Below, piece by piece: positions 16,274-24,391 of a stretch of DNA of 40,730 bases; position 1 is the first letter of the stretch; the number at the start of each line of letters is the position of its first letter. The position numbers and the translations under genes are program-made. Origin of the DNA: Streptomyces plumbidurans (lineage in GTDB: Bacteria > Actinomycetota > Actinomycetes > Streptomycetales > Streptomycetaceae); the NCBI RefSeq assembly GCF_019857225.1, contig NZ_JAFJSY010000076.1, positions 1 through 40,730 of the forward strand, read 5' to 3'. The notes under the pieces were generated by a model. It had not been told where the DNA came from. It saw only the letters and a list, made by a program, of their open reading frames with translations, and searched no databases.

Positions 16274-17611
16274 CTATTTCGCTTCTCTTGTCGCCAGTTG
16301 GTCTGCGGACTGGGCCACGCCGAAGGCCTGGGGGACGGGCTGGCTCGCCATGTAGAGGCGGTCGGCGGTGCGGCGTGGGAGCGGGAAGTATTCGAAGGCG
16401 CCGTAGATACGGCCGTCGGAGGCCATCGGCTGGGCGTTGAAACGGACCGCGGTCGCCAGTCGGTACGGCTCGCTGCCGTGGCTGTCCAGCAGCGCGATCT
16501 CGGTGATGCGGCGGACGCCGTCGGCGAAGCGGGTGAGCTGGATGATGACGTCGATGGCGCTGTTGATCTGGTCGTGCAGTGCCTCGAAGGGGACCTCGAC
16601 CTCGGACATGGAGGCCAGGGTCTTCAGACGCATCAGGGCGTCCTCGGCGCTGTTGGCGTGCACGGTGGCCAGCGAGCCGTCGTGGCCCGTCGACATCGCC
16701 TGGAGCATGTCGAGGGATTCGCCGCCGCGGACCTCACCGACGACGATGCGGTCGGGGCGCATGCGGAGCGAGTTGCGCACCAGGTCGCGGATGGTGACCT
16801 GGCCCTTCCCTTCGACGTTCGGGGGGCGGGATTCGAGGCGGATCACATGTGCCTGTTGCAGCTGGAGTTCGGCCGAGTCCTCAATGGTGATGATGCGTTC
16901 GGATTCGGGGATCAGGCCCGAGAGCGCGTTGAGCAGGGTTGTTTTTCCGGTGCCGGTGGCGCCGGAGACGATGACGTTGAACTTCGCCTGCACCAGGCCC
17001 GCCAGCAGATACAGCATGTGCTCGTCCAGCGAGCCGAAGCCGATCATCTCCTGGAGGGTGAAGGAGCGCGGGAAGCGGCGGATGGTGAGGGTGGCGCCGG
17101 TCAGGGACAGCGGCGGGATGATCACGTTCACGCGCTCGCCGGACGGCAGGCGCGCGTCGACCATCGGATTCGACTCGTCCACACGGCGGTTGACGGTCGA
17201 GACGATGCGTTCGATCGTCTGCATCAGCTGGTCGTGGGAGGGGAATCGGAGGGGCAGTTGCTCCACCCTGCCGCCGCGCTCCACGAAGATCGCGTCCGGG
17301 CCGTTCACCATGATCTCGGTGATCGACGCGTCCTCCAGGAGGGGTTCGAGGATGCCGAGGCCCAGCGCCTCGTCCACCACGCGCCGGATCAGCTGCGAGC
17401 GCTCGACCGTGGAGAGCACCGGGCCCTCGCGGCTGATGATGTGCCCGAGCACCCGCTCCAGGCGGGCGCGCCGCTCGGCGGCGGCCAGGGCGCTCATCTC
17501 CGCGAGGTCGATCTCCTCAAGGAGCTTGGCACGGTACGAGGCGACCATGTGGCCGTCCTCGCCCCGGTTGCCGTTCTCCTCGGGGGAGTTGATGCGTGCC
17601 CGCAGGCTCAT
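16274..17611 (-). CDS. cpaF: CpaF/TadA secretion ATPase
   Basis: 445 aa, full length. N-terminal helical domain, then the hexameric ATPase core: Walker A SGATGTGKTTLLNAL (about 216-230), IEDSAELQL, Walker B-like DRIVVGEVRGGE, the His-box phrase TGHDGSLATVHANS and the arginine-rich RMRPDR. It energises pilin extrusion through TadB/TadC. ATG start with GAGGAC upstream; an internal Met at residue 22 is possible. Cytosolic face of the membrane. Confidence 0.93.
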   Translation of the reverse strand: MSLRARINSPEENGNRGEDGHMVASYRAKLLEEIDLAEMSALAAAERRARLERVLGHIISREGPVLSTVERSQLIRRVVDEALGLGILEPLLEDASITEIMVNGPDAIFVERGGRVEQLPLRFPSHDQLMQTIERIVSTVNRRVDESNPMVDARLPSGERVNVIIPPLSLTGATLTIRRFPRSFTLQEMIGFGSLDEHMLYLLAGLVQAKFNVIVSGATGTGKTTLLNALSGLIPESERIITIEDSAELQLQQAHVIRLESRPPNVEGKGQVTIRDLVRNSLRMRPDRIVVGEVRGGESLDMLQAMSTGHDGSLATVHANSAEDALMRLKTLASMSEVEVPFEALHDQINSAIDVIIQLTRFADGVRRITEIALLDSHGSEPYRLATAVRFNAQPMASDGRIYGAFEYFPLPRRTADRLYMASQPVPQAFGVAQSADQLATREAK

Positions 17612-17626
17612 GTGGTCCTCGCAGCC

Positions 17627-18016
17627 TCAGTGGTCGAGCGGCATGGTGGCGCTCTTGTGGGCGTCTCCGAAACTCCATAAGGGGACGAGTGACGGGATGT
17701 GGACGGTGGCGGTGACCGTGACCTCGTCCCCGCCGGACGACGCCGGGCATCCCTTGACGTCGACCCAGCTGCTGACCGCGTCCCGGCACGCCTGCTCCGC
17801 CCCCTGCTGCAGCGAGGCGCTGCGCGCGCCCGCGCGTGCGGCCGTGCCCGCCTGCTGGGCGACGTAGGCGATGATGCCGAGCTGTACGGCGGCCAGGGCG
17901 ACGAGCAGCAGGATCGGCAGGAACCCCAGGTATTCGATGGCGACTTGGCCCCGGTCGCGACCTTGGCCCCGGTCGCGACCTTGGCCCCGGTCGCGGTTCT
18001 TCCTCCCGTACGACAT
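17627..18016 (-). CDS. TadE-like minor pilin with N-terminal RGQ repeats
   Basis: 129 aa. The leader contains a threefold repeat of DRGQGR encoded by an 18-bp tandem DNA repeat (period seen at 17944, 17962 and 17980), ending in DRGQVAIEYLGF with Gly23 at -1 and Glu28 at +5 of a prepilin-type site. A hydrophobic helix (PILLLVALAAVQLGIIAYV) and an exported domain with two Cys residues follow. It starts one base after the stop of the second TadE-like gene. The repeat keeps the processing-site context in every copy, which is unusual. Confidence 0.85.
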   Translation of the reverse strand: MSYGRKNRDRGQGRDRGQGRDRGQVAIEYLGFLPILLLVALAAVQLGIIAYVAQQAGTAARAGARSASLQQGAEQACRDAVSSWVDVKGCPASSGGDEVTVTATVHIPSLVPLWSFGDAHKSATMPLDH

Positions 18017-18017
18017 C

Positions 18018-18404
18018 TCAGTGCGTCCCCTCCTCCACGGCGCCCGCGTGGCCCTTCACGGTGAACGGGAAGCTGATCGTGCCGGGGAAGAGGACGGGGA
18101 CCTTGATGCTGACGTCCGAGGTGATGTAGCCGGTGCCGAACCCGTCGCACCGCGCCGTCGTCCCCTGCTTCCACGCACCCGACAGCTTGTCCAGGCCCGC
18201 CTGTTGACACTTCCCTTCGCCGTCGTACTGGGCCGCCGTTCCCGCCCGGACCGCCTCGTCCGCAGCATTCCCCGCAAGCGTGAACGCGTACCCCACGAGT
18301 ACGAGCTGCCACAGCACCACCAGCGTGACGATGATCGTCGGCGTCATGCCCAGGAACTCGATGGTGACCTGCCCCCGGTCCCGCCGTAACCACGACGTGC
18401 GCAT
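18018..18404 (-). CDS. TadE-like minor pilin
   Basis: 128 aa. Leader MRTSWLRRDRG, then QVTIEFLGMTPTIIVTLVVL with Gly11 at -1 and Glu16 at +5, a single transmembrane helix, the Ala-rich AGNAADEAVRAGTAA and two Cys residues in the exported part. The ATG at 18404 lies in a G-rich leader that can serve as ribosome-binding site. Overlapped closely by cpaE upstream and the RGQ-repeat pilin downstream. Confidence 0.83.
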   Translation of the reverse strand: MRTSWLRRDRGQVTIEFLGMTPTIIVTLVVLWQLVLVGYAFTLAGNAADEAVRAGTAAQYDGEGKCQQAGLDKLSGAWKQGTTARCDGFGTGYITSDVSIKVPVLFPGTISFPFTVKGHAGAVEEGTH

Positions 18405-18421
18405 ACGCTCCCCCACCCCCC

Positions 18422-19669
18422 TCACTCCTTGCGCCGCCGGAAACTCACCGAACCCCGGTCCCCGCCCCGCAACCGCCCGCCCTTCTGGGCGACTTCGGGC
18501 ACCTTCACCAGCCCCAGCTCCCCCGCCAGACCCCAAAGCGCCTGCTTCACCGCGCCCTTGCTGTCCAGTTCGTGGATGCGTCCCGCGTCCACGGCTCCTT
18601 GCAGCTCCTTGAAGTTGGCGGGGATCACGGTCCCGGCGACGGCCGTCCCGGTGATCCGCTGGATCAGCGGAGGCTGGATCTCCGTACCGCGGGTGTGCCG
18701 GTTGACGACCACGGTGGTCTCCTCCGCCTTGCGGATCTGCAGCCGGTCCCACATCCGCACCATCCGCTTGGCGCCGCGTACGGCCACCACGTCCGGTGTC
18801 GTGATCAGCAGCGCCACGTCCGCCATCTCCACCGCCGCGGCCCCCGCGCCGCTGAGCTGCGCCCCGCAGTCGATGACGACGACGTCGTAGCGCGAGCGCA
18901 GTGCGCTGACGATCTGCCGGGCGGCCCGGTCGGTGACCTCCTCGCCGCGTTCGCCCTCGCCCGGCGCGAGCAGCAGGGCCACGCCCGTGTCGTGCCGGAA
19001 GACCGCGTCGGCGAGGACGCGCGGCGAGATGTCGGTGATCGCGGCCAGGTCCACCACCGAGCGGCGGAACTGCACGTCCAGGTACGAGGCCACGTCGCCG
19101 GCCTGGAGGTCCATGTCCACCAAAGCGGCGCTGCGCCCCGACGCCTGTGCCGCGAGGGCCAGTTGGATCGAGGCGAGCGTCGCCCCGACACCGCCCTTGG
19201 CGCCGCACACCGTGACGACGGTGCCGCCGACGCCGGTGAACACGTCGCCGCCGGAGCCCAGATGGCGCCGTACGCCGACCGACCACTGGGCGACGGCCTG
19301 GACGCGGCTCGCCAACTCCTCGTAGCTGAGGGGAAGTGCGACCAGTCCGCGCGCGCCGTAGTCCATGGCGGCCTGGAAGAGGCCGGGGCTCGCGTCCGAG
19401 GTGACGAGGATGACTCCCACCGCGGGGAAACGCAGGGCGACTTCACGGATCAGCTCCAGGGCCGGGACCGGGCCGATCCGCTCGTGCACCACCACGACCT
19501 CGGGCAGTTCGTCGACCGATTCGGCGGCGAGCCGCGCGAGGGTGTCGATGAGCTGGGTCGAGTCGACGACCGGGGCCACCGGTTCGGCGTCCGGGAGCTG
19601 GCTGAGCAGTGTCGTGATGGAGCGGACCGCGTCCACGTCACCGACTGCCGGGAGGATCCTCGTGGGCAT
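18422..19669 (-). CDS. cpaE: CpaE/TadZ pilus localisation ATPase
   Basis: 415 aa. Residues 1-130 form an atypical receiver-like domain. From about 150 there is a MinD/ParA-type domain with VVTVCGAKGGVGATLAS. The signature Lys of KGG is kept, but the Walker-A Lys of GKT is Ala, as in several TadZ proteins. DMDLQAGDVASYLD and VVVIDCGAQLSG are the switch regions. Expected to position the apparatus in the cell. Its start lies 9 nt after the cpaB stop. Confidence 0.88.
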   Translation of the reverse strand: MPTRILPAVGDVDAVRSITTLLSQLPDAEPVAPVVDSTQLIDTLARLAAESVDELPEVVVVHERIGPVPALELIREVALRFPAVGVILVTSDASPGLFQAAMDYGARGLVALPLSYEELASRVQAVAQWSVGVRRHLGSGGDVFTGVGGTVVTVCGAKGGVGATLASIQLALAAQASGRSAALVDMDLQAGDVASYLDVQFRRSVVDLAAITDISPRVLADAVFRHDTGVALLLAPGEGERGEEVTDRAARQIVSALRSRYDVVVIDCGAQLSGAGAAAVEMADVALLITTPDVVAVRGAKRMVRMWDRLQIRKAEETTVVVNRHTRGTEIQPPLIQRITGTAVAGTVIPANFKELQGAVDAGRIHELDSKGAVKQALWGLAGELGLVKVPEVAQKGGRLRGGDRGSVSFRRRKE

Positions 19670-19678
19670 GCGGGCCTC

Positions 19679-20389
19679 TCACTTGTCCTTCGCGAGCTGG
19701 TACGTCCGGTCCTTGTCGGGAACCGTGGTGTCGCTGCCCGGCGCCACCAGGGCGAGCCGGACCCGCTGGGCGAACGACTCCGCGTAGGTGATGCGCTGGG
19801 CGTCGAGGGTGGAGAGGGCGAAGGTGATCGGGACGGCGTCGGTGGGCTGCTGCTGGTTCTTGTTGTTCTCGTTGGGATCCAGCGCGGTGATCTTGCCGAC
19901 GTCGAGGACCTTCGCATTGGTCACGATGATCTTGGACTGGGCGGGATCACCCTCCCGTTCGCCCGCGAAGGTGGCGTACACGTTGACCGTGGAGCCCGGC
20001 GTGATCTTGCCGGCGACACCGGTCGCCGCGTCGATCATGATGGCGACCTCCTGCTGCCCGGGCTGCAGGGCCGGCTGGTTCACGATCATGTCGCTCTGCA
20101 GCAGGGAGCCGGCCTGCAGAGTGGTGACGGCGATCTTGCCCTGGATGTCGCGCAGGTTGGTGATCGCGTTGTCGGACAGCCAGCGCTTGGGCATCTTGAT
20201 CTTCTCGAACTGGCCCGTGGTCAACTGGGTGTAGGGCGCCACGTTCGACTTGACCCGGTAGGCCGTGACCTCCGGGCCCACCTTGGACTTCACGTCGCTG
20301 ATGACGGACAGGACGCCGGCGAACGCGCCGAGGGCGCAGATGACCGACAGAAGCAGGAGTAGCACGCCGCGGCGCTGACGGGAGTTCAT
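19679..20389 (-). CDS. cpaB: CpaB/RcpC-like SAF-domain pilus protein
   Basis: 236 aa. N-terminal membrane anchor (GVLLLLLSVICALGAFAGVL), then a SAF domain (TAYRVKSNVAPYTQLTTGQ, VTTLQAGSLLQSDMIV) and a CpaB-type beta domain (VAIMIDAATGVAGKITPGS, VNVYATFAG). First gene of the main tad operon. The leader carries a fourfold 15-bp repeat at 20430-20489, and a GAGG lies 11-13 nt before the ATG. Confidence 0.88.
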   Translation of the reverse strand: MNSRQRRGVLLLLLSVICALGAFAGVLSVISDVKSKVGPEVTAYRVKSNVAPYTQLTTGQFEKIKMPKRWLSDNAITNLRDIQGKIAVTTLQAGSLLQSDMIVNQPALQPGQQEVAIMIDAATGVAGKITPGSTVNVYATFAGEREGDPAQSKIIVTNAKVLDVGKITALDPNENNKNQQQPTDAVPITFALSTLDAQRITYAESFAQRVRLALVAPGSDTTVPDKDRTYQLAKDK

Positions 20390-20429
20390 GAACCGTACAA
20401 CCTCATTGGGGATATCGGTCGAGCGGAAT

Positions 20430-20489
20430 AGAACGGTCTTTGGCAGAACGGTCTTTGGCAGAACGGTCTTCGGCAGAACGGTCTTCGAT
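20430..20489 (-). repeat. four 15-bp tandem repeats upstream of cpaB
   Basis: Plus strand AGAACGGTCTTTGGC occurs at 20430 and 20445, AGAACGGTCTTCGGC at 20460, and AGAACGGTCTTCGAT at 20475. Each unit contains an imperfect palindrome AGAACGGTCT. The array is 41 nt upstream of the cpaB start and 64 nt beyond the stop of the preceding gene, a good place for operators controlling the tad operon. Confidence 0.65.
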
Positions 20490-20552
20490 GGTGCGAGCGG
20501 TGCACCGGGCCGAGGGGACGCAAGTCCCGTCGTGCGCCCTGTGGTTCAGGAC

Positions 20553-21395
20553 TCACCCGGCGGGGATTTGGTTCTGGAGGAGCGGTGGTGTAGCTGAACA
20601 GAACACGCAGCGATCGCCGATGACGTCGATGCCGCACCAGTGGCAGACGCCCTGCCGCACCGAGGTGACCAGCTGGTACAGCACGGACAGGTCGGGGAGA
20701 TAGGCGGCGAACTCGATCAGCTTGCCCGTGCCCCACCAGACCTGTGACTCGGCCGGCAGCGGCGCCTCCCGTAGTCCCTGGACGCTCCAAGACTGCGCAA
20801 GGGTTCCAGTGACCCAGTCGGACTGCAGCTGCCCCTTGGCCACCAGCATCCAGGTGCCGAACTCCGGCCCGCCGAGGGTGGCCTCGGGTGCGATCTTCAC
20901 CAACTGCGGTTCCGGATGGGCCAGTACGCCGAACTGGCTGCCCGGCACCCAGGACTTGGCGTGCGACTTCAGGCCCACGGGAACGCGGTCGAGCCGGGCG
21001 ACGGATCCGAGCAGCGCACCGCAGTGGATGTAGTGCGTGAGCAGACGACCGGCGGAGGCGAGCACGCCGGGACTGAGGTCGCAGGAGCCCAGCTGCCTCA
21101 ACTGGCGTGCCAGGACGGCCAGTCCGAGCGGGGGCAGGTCCGGACGGAACAGGGCGATACGGTCGCTCTCCAGCAGCGAACGGATGGTGTGCAGCCGCCG
21201 CTCCACCCCGCGGGAGACCGCGTGGGAGCACACGACGATCAGATGCCCGTGCTGGTCGAGAAGGCTCTGCACCGCGGCGAGCGCCTGCTCCAGCGGCTGT
21301 ACGTCGAGGTCCGGCAGAACGACGGCGGGCAGGGTCCGCTCGTCCTGCGGCGGCAGCGCCATGTCGGCACTGGTCACGGCAATGGCAGTTGGCAC
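20553..21395 (-). CDS. hypothetical protein with C-terminal zinc-ribbon-like motif
   Basis: 280 aa, no signal peptide. The N-terminal part (VLPDLDVQPLEQALAAVQSL, HLIVVCSHAVSRGVERR) looks like an alpha/beta domain. The C-terminus has CHWCGIDVIGDRCVFC, two CxxC pairs that could bind zinc. GTG start at 21395 with GGGGAG upstream. It lies immediately upstream of the tad operon in the same direction and divergent from the Flp-fusion gene. A regulatory or assembly role in pilus biogenesis fits the position, but I do not recognise the family. Confidence 0.75.
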   Translation of the reverse strand: MPTAIAVTSADMALPPQDERTLPAVVLPDLDVQPLEQALAAVQSLLDQHGHLIVVCSHAVSRGVERRLHTIRSLLESDRIALFRPDLPPLGLAVLARQLRQLGSCDLSPGVLASAGRLLTHYIHCGALLGSVARLDRVPVGLKSHAKSWVPGSQFGVLAHPEPQLVKIAPEATLGGPEFGTWMLVAKGQLQSDWVTGTLAQSWSVQGLREAPLPAESQVWWGTGKLIEFAAYLPDLSVLYQLVTSVRQGVCHWCGIDVIGDRCVFCSATPPLLQNQIPAG

Positions 21396-21596
21396 GCGCA
21401 GCTCCCCGTGTTACGCCGTCGGTGTACCGGTGTTACTCCGGTGCACCGAGATGACTTCACTGCGTGACTACCTCAGCACTGTATCCACGCCTCTGTGACC
21501 GGAGAACAGCGTTTCTGTAGCTGGTGGGCAACTGTCGTTTCACAAGACACGCCAAAACGGGGCAGGTTGAGCATCTCGCCGGTCCCCTTCCGACTC
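21396..21596. promoter_or_regulatory. divergent intergenic region with 12-bp inverted repeat
   Basis: Gene-free DNA between the zinc-ribbon protein and the Flp-fusion gene. At 21419-21449, TCGGTGTACCGG and CCGGTGCACCGA form an 11-of-12 inverted repeat with a 7-nt loop, about 25 nt upstream of the minus-strand start. It could act as an operator or 5'-leader hairpin. GTGTTAC occurs on both sides of the left arm. Promoters for both directions must lie here; none was assigned. Confidence 0.45.
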
Positions 21597-21680
21597 TGGG
21601 CCTCCGAATGGGCTCCGGATGGGCCTCCGGATGGGCCTCCGGTTGGGCCTCCGATTGGGGCCCCGAGTTGGGCCCTCGGG
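21597..21680 (+). repeat. seven 12-bp TGGGCC repeats upstream of the Flp-fusion gene
   Basis: Units begin at 21597, 21609, 21620, 21632, 21644, 21656 and 21669. Most read TGGGCCTCCGRN, with one 11-bp and one 13-bp unit. The array ends 83 nt before the ATG. An open frame runs through it, but the gene's own ribosome-binding site lies downstream (GGAGGGG at 21751), so the array is upstream of the coding sequence. Same motif, period and orientation as the array upstream of flp. Confidence 0.65.
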
Positions 21681-21762
21681 CCCACGCCTCCCGGCATCCC
21701 CCGCGCCTACCGTCACGGCCATCGGCAGCAACCACACCGCCCGCCACGGAGGAGGGGTGCGC

Positions 21763-23358
21763 ATGTCTCGCGGGGGAGGCATACGACTGCGCAGGCGACG
21801 CAGACACGCCTACGACGGCAGCGGCGTCCGGCGCAGACACGTCTACGACGACAGCGGCGCGACCGGCACCGAGTACCTCGGGATGGTCGTGGTCAGCGCC
21901 GCGATCGTGCTCGGCATCTCGGCCACCGGACTCGGGCAGACGATCTACGGCAAGCTCAGCGCCGAGATCTGCAAGGTGGCCGGCGGCGGCAACTGCGGGA
22001 GCAGCAACCAGAGTCCGGACAAGCCGCTCACCGACGCGGACTTCGAGCCCGCCCTGTGCCAGGTCTCCTCGGTCACCGACAAGGCCGGCTCCAAGGCCAA
22101 GATCCTGTTCTGGGAGATCGGCAACGAGTACGGCTTCCAGGAGCAGCACCTGAAGGCGAAGACGGACGTCAACCACGACGGCAAGGTCGACGACAAGGAC
22201 GAGCTGGTCTATCTGACCTTCACCGACGCCGCGTCCGTCGGCGCGAAGAAGGACTTCAAACCGGGCATGAAGCTGGGCAAGTTCGGCACCGACAAGGTGG
22301 AGCTCGGCGCCGGCATCAAGGTCACCAACGGCGACACCTGGGTGTTCGAGAGCCCCGACGAGGCCAAGCAGTTCCGGGACGACGTGGAGAAGCTGCAGAT
22401 GTACCAGATGCGGCGCGAGATGCCCGGCGGCGCGGACGCCAGCCTCGGCGACAGCATCGCGTATCTCTTCGGGACGGGTCCGCTCAAGGACGAGGAGGAG
22501 ACGGAGAAGCGGGTCAAGGACCACCTCGGCGGCAACCGCCAGATCACGTACGGCAAGGTGGGTCTGGACGCCTCCGCGTCCGCGGGCATCAAGTTCTCCC
22601 TGGCGGACGAGAAGAAGCTGAGCGCCACGCTCGGCGGGAACTTCAAGTACTCGCCCGAGGTGACCTGGACGGACAACGCGTACAAGAACACCAAGTCGTA
22701 CACCTACTCCTCGTCGATCGAGTACGGCACGACGACGGGCTACCAGGCAGGGCCCCTCAGCGGCGACTACTCGGCCTCCCGCACCCAGACCGGCACCGTC
22801 ACGGTCACCTACGACAAGACGACCGGCAAGCTGGTCCGTATCGACATGACCCGCACGGTCGAGGACGGCCGTCAGAAGGACGGCGCCAAGGTCGGCGGCG
22901 ACAACGGCAAGAGCGGCAAGGACAAGCGGGGCGGCAGTGTCGGCGAGAAGGGCACGGACAGCTCCACCGGCATCGAGATCGTCACCAACTCCGTGAGTTT
23001 CGACCCCGGTCCGGCGGGCGACAAGGACCGGGCGATCGGCGAGCAGTGGCTGGACGGCAACAACGAGCAGATCGCCACGCCGTTCCAGTACATGTTCGAC
23101 GGCCACGCCCCGACCAGCCGACCGGGCGCCGACGACCCCTTCGGGCAGCTGATGTTCGACAAGGGCCGGTCGAGCCGTATGACGTACACGGGCGAGGTCA
23201 ACGCGGCCGAGTACGGCTTCGAGCTGAACCTCGGCCTCAGTCTGGGCCTGTCGATCAGCACCGAGAAGAAGTCCGAGACCCTCGACGACGCGCAGTTCCT
23301 GGGCGCTCCCCGCGGCACGAGCCGCTCCTACCTTCCCTACAGCTACTGTGCGAACTGA
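21763..23358 (+). CDS. Flp-pilin-like N-terminus fused to a large ectodomain
   Basis: 531 aa. The ATG at 21763 follows GGAGGGG by about 7 nt. Residues 31-73 read like a Flp pilin: SGATGTEYLG with Gly32 at -1 and Glu37 at +5, a hydrophobic helix VVVSAAIVLG, and TGLGQTIYGKLSAEICKVA, which closely matches SLGQTILGKIQAQIAKVA of the Flp pilin. About 460 residues follow: DVNHDGKVDDKDE (135-147), which fits a calcium-binding EF-hand/dockerin loop, a Lys/Asp-rich beta-like region with Tyr/Thr/Ser repeats, and a C-terminal YGFELNLGLSLGLSIS. No sortase signal. Likely a pilus-tip or surface adhesin assembled by the Tad machine. The ectodomain is not recognised. Confidence 0.85.
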   Translation: MSRGGGIRLRRRRRHAYDGSGVRRRHVYDDSGATGTEYLGMVVVSAAIVLGISATGLGQTIYGKLSAEICKVAGGGNCGSSNQSPDKPLTDADFEPALCQVSSVTDKAGSKAKILFWEIGNEYGFQEQHLKAKTDVNHDGKVDDKDELVYLTFTDAASVGAKKDFKPGMKLGKFGTDKVELGAGIKVTNGDTWVFESPDEAKQFRDDVEKLQMYQMRREMPGGADASLGDSIAYLFGTGPLKDEEETEKRVKDHLGGNRQITYGKVGLDASASAGIKFSLADEKKLSATLGGNFKYSPEVTWTDNAYKNTKSYTYSSSIEYGTTTGYQAGPLSGDYSASRTQTGTVTVTYDKTTGKLVRIDMTRTVEDGRQKDGAKVGGDNGKSGKDKRGGSVGEKGTDSSTGIEIVTNSVSFDPGPAGDKDRAIGEQWLDGNNEQIATPFQYMFDGHAPTSRPGADDPFGQLMFDKGRSSRMTYTGEVNAAEYGFELNLGLSLGLSISTEKKSETLDDAQFLGAPRGTSRSYLPYSYCAN

Positions 23359-23384
23359 TGAGGACGAGAGGGGAGTTTCCGCTG

Positions 23385-23957
23385 ATGAAGACCCGCCGTA
23401 CGCTCCTGGCCGCCGGCCTGCTGACCGCGCTGACCGCGTTGCTCGCCGGGTGCGGAGACGGGGGCTCGGACTCCGCCGCCGTGCCGGACGGCTGGGGGAC
23501 GCTGAGGACGAAGGGCGTCGATGTGTCGTACCCGAAGGGGTCCGACGGGTACCGGGAGCAGAGCGGCGCCGACCGGAGCAAGTACAACGCCGCGGCCGCC
23601 GACCGTACGGAGAACGGGCGAACCGTCTCGATCATCACCGTCCAACTCGGCTTCACCCAGGCGGACTCGGCGGAGCAGGCGGCCATCGGCGCGGAGGCCG
23701 GGATCCAGATGGGCGCGAGCGTCAAGGGCGACAAGGACGTGAAGCTGGCCGGCACGGACGAGGCCAAGCGGATCGACTTCTCCTTCAAGTCGGCGGGCCA
23801 AAACGGCGATCCGCCCAAGGGCACGCCGGTCAAGGGCGTGATCCTTACGGGCCTGGACTCCTCCGACCAGACCTTCGCGGTCCGGATCGACGCGGTCGAG
23901 GGCAAGCTCTCGGACGCGGACCTGGCCAGGATCATCAAGTCGGTGGAGGTGCACTAG
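23385..23957 (+). CDS. lipoprotein downstream of the Flp-fusion gene
   Basis: 190 aa. Basic start MKTRRT, lipobox ALLAGC, then a small alpha/beta domain (VDVSYPKGSDGYREQ, VSIITVQLGFTQADS, FAVRIDAVEGKLSDADL) reminiscent of LpqN/PsbP-like lipoproteins. GAGAGGGGAG lies 9 nt before the ATG and the gap to the Flp-fusion gene is 26 nt, so the two are probably co-transcribed. It may be an outer-face chaperone or anchor for the fusion protein, by inference from context. Confidence 0.75.
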   Translation: MKTRRTLLAAGLLTALTALLAGCGDGGSDSAAVPDGWGTLRTKGVDVSYPKGSDGYREQSGADRSKYNAAAADRTENGRTVSIITVQLGFTQADSAEQAAIGAEAGIQMGASVKGDKDVKLAGTDEAKRIDFSFKSAGQNGDPPKGTPVKGVILTGLDSSDQTFAVRIDAVEGKLSDADLARIIKSVEVH

Positions 23958-23959
23958 CC

Positions 23960-24391
23960 GTGCACGTACCGGGCGGTGGATACGTCGTACTCGCCCTGCT
24001 CATCGCCCTGTTCGGAGCGATCGCCTGGAAGTACGCGAGGCGCCTTGTGACCGTGGCGCGGGTGCTGCGCCGCGGGGAGCGCGCGCCCGGCGAGTGCGTC
24101 CGCGTGGAGACCGAGCCGTACAACCGCTCGGACGCCACCCGTCACTTCTTCGCCTTCTCCACGGCCGACGGCACGCGGGTCGAGTTCGAGGACCTGGCGA
24201 GCCGGTCGACCGACGAGGGCACGGCGGTGACGGTCACGTACGACCCGCGCGATCCGCAGGGCACGGCGACGGTCGCGGGCCGGGGCACCTGGTCCCCCGT
24301 CCTTCAGCCCCTGGTCCTGACGGCGGGCTGCGGCCTGGCGGCGCTGGGCTTCACGATCCTGCTCTGCTACGAGGCTTTCGGAGGCGGCTGA
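23960..24391 (+). CDS. DUF3592-type membrane protein
   Basis: 143 aa. One membrane helix at each end (VVLALLIALFGAIAWKYA and LVLTAGCGLAALGFTILLCY) enclose a small beta domain with ATRHFFAFSTADGTRVEFED and VTVTYDPRDPQGTATVAG, the pattern of DUF3592 proteins. GTG start 2 nt after the lipoprotein stop. Its stop overlaps the next ATG (TGATG). Function unknown. Confidence 0.75.
   Translation: MHVPGGGYVVLALLIALFGAIAWKYARRLVTVARVLRRGERAPGECVRVETEPYNRSDATRHFFAFSTADGTRVEFEDLASRSTDEGTAVTVTYDPRDPQGTATVAGRGTWSPVLQPLVLTAGCGLAALGFTILLCYEAFGGG

Noticed and set aside
18572..20362. 596-codon open frame on the plus strand
   Set aside because: Antisense to cpaE and cpaB, composed of His/Asp/Gly/Arg-rich sequence without any domain; a shadow.
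21597..21680. Possible CRISPR array
   Set aside because: A 12-bp unit without spacers cannot be CRISPR.
21619..21762. N-terminal extension of the Flp-fusion gene reading MGLRMGLRLGLRLG
   Set aside because: It is the translation of the 12-bp repeats and lacks a ribosome-binding site; GGAGGGG precedes the ATG at 21763.
21457..23106. 549-codon open frame on the minus strand
   Set aside because: It lies antisense to the well-supported Flp-fusion gene, with reversed codon bias and low-complexity Val/Leu/Arg composition; a mirror effect of high-GC coding DNA.
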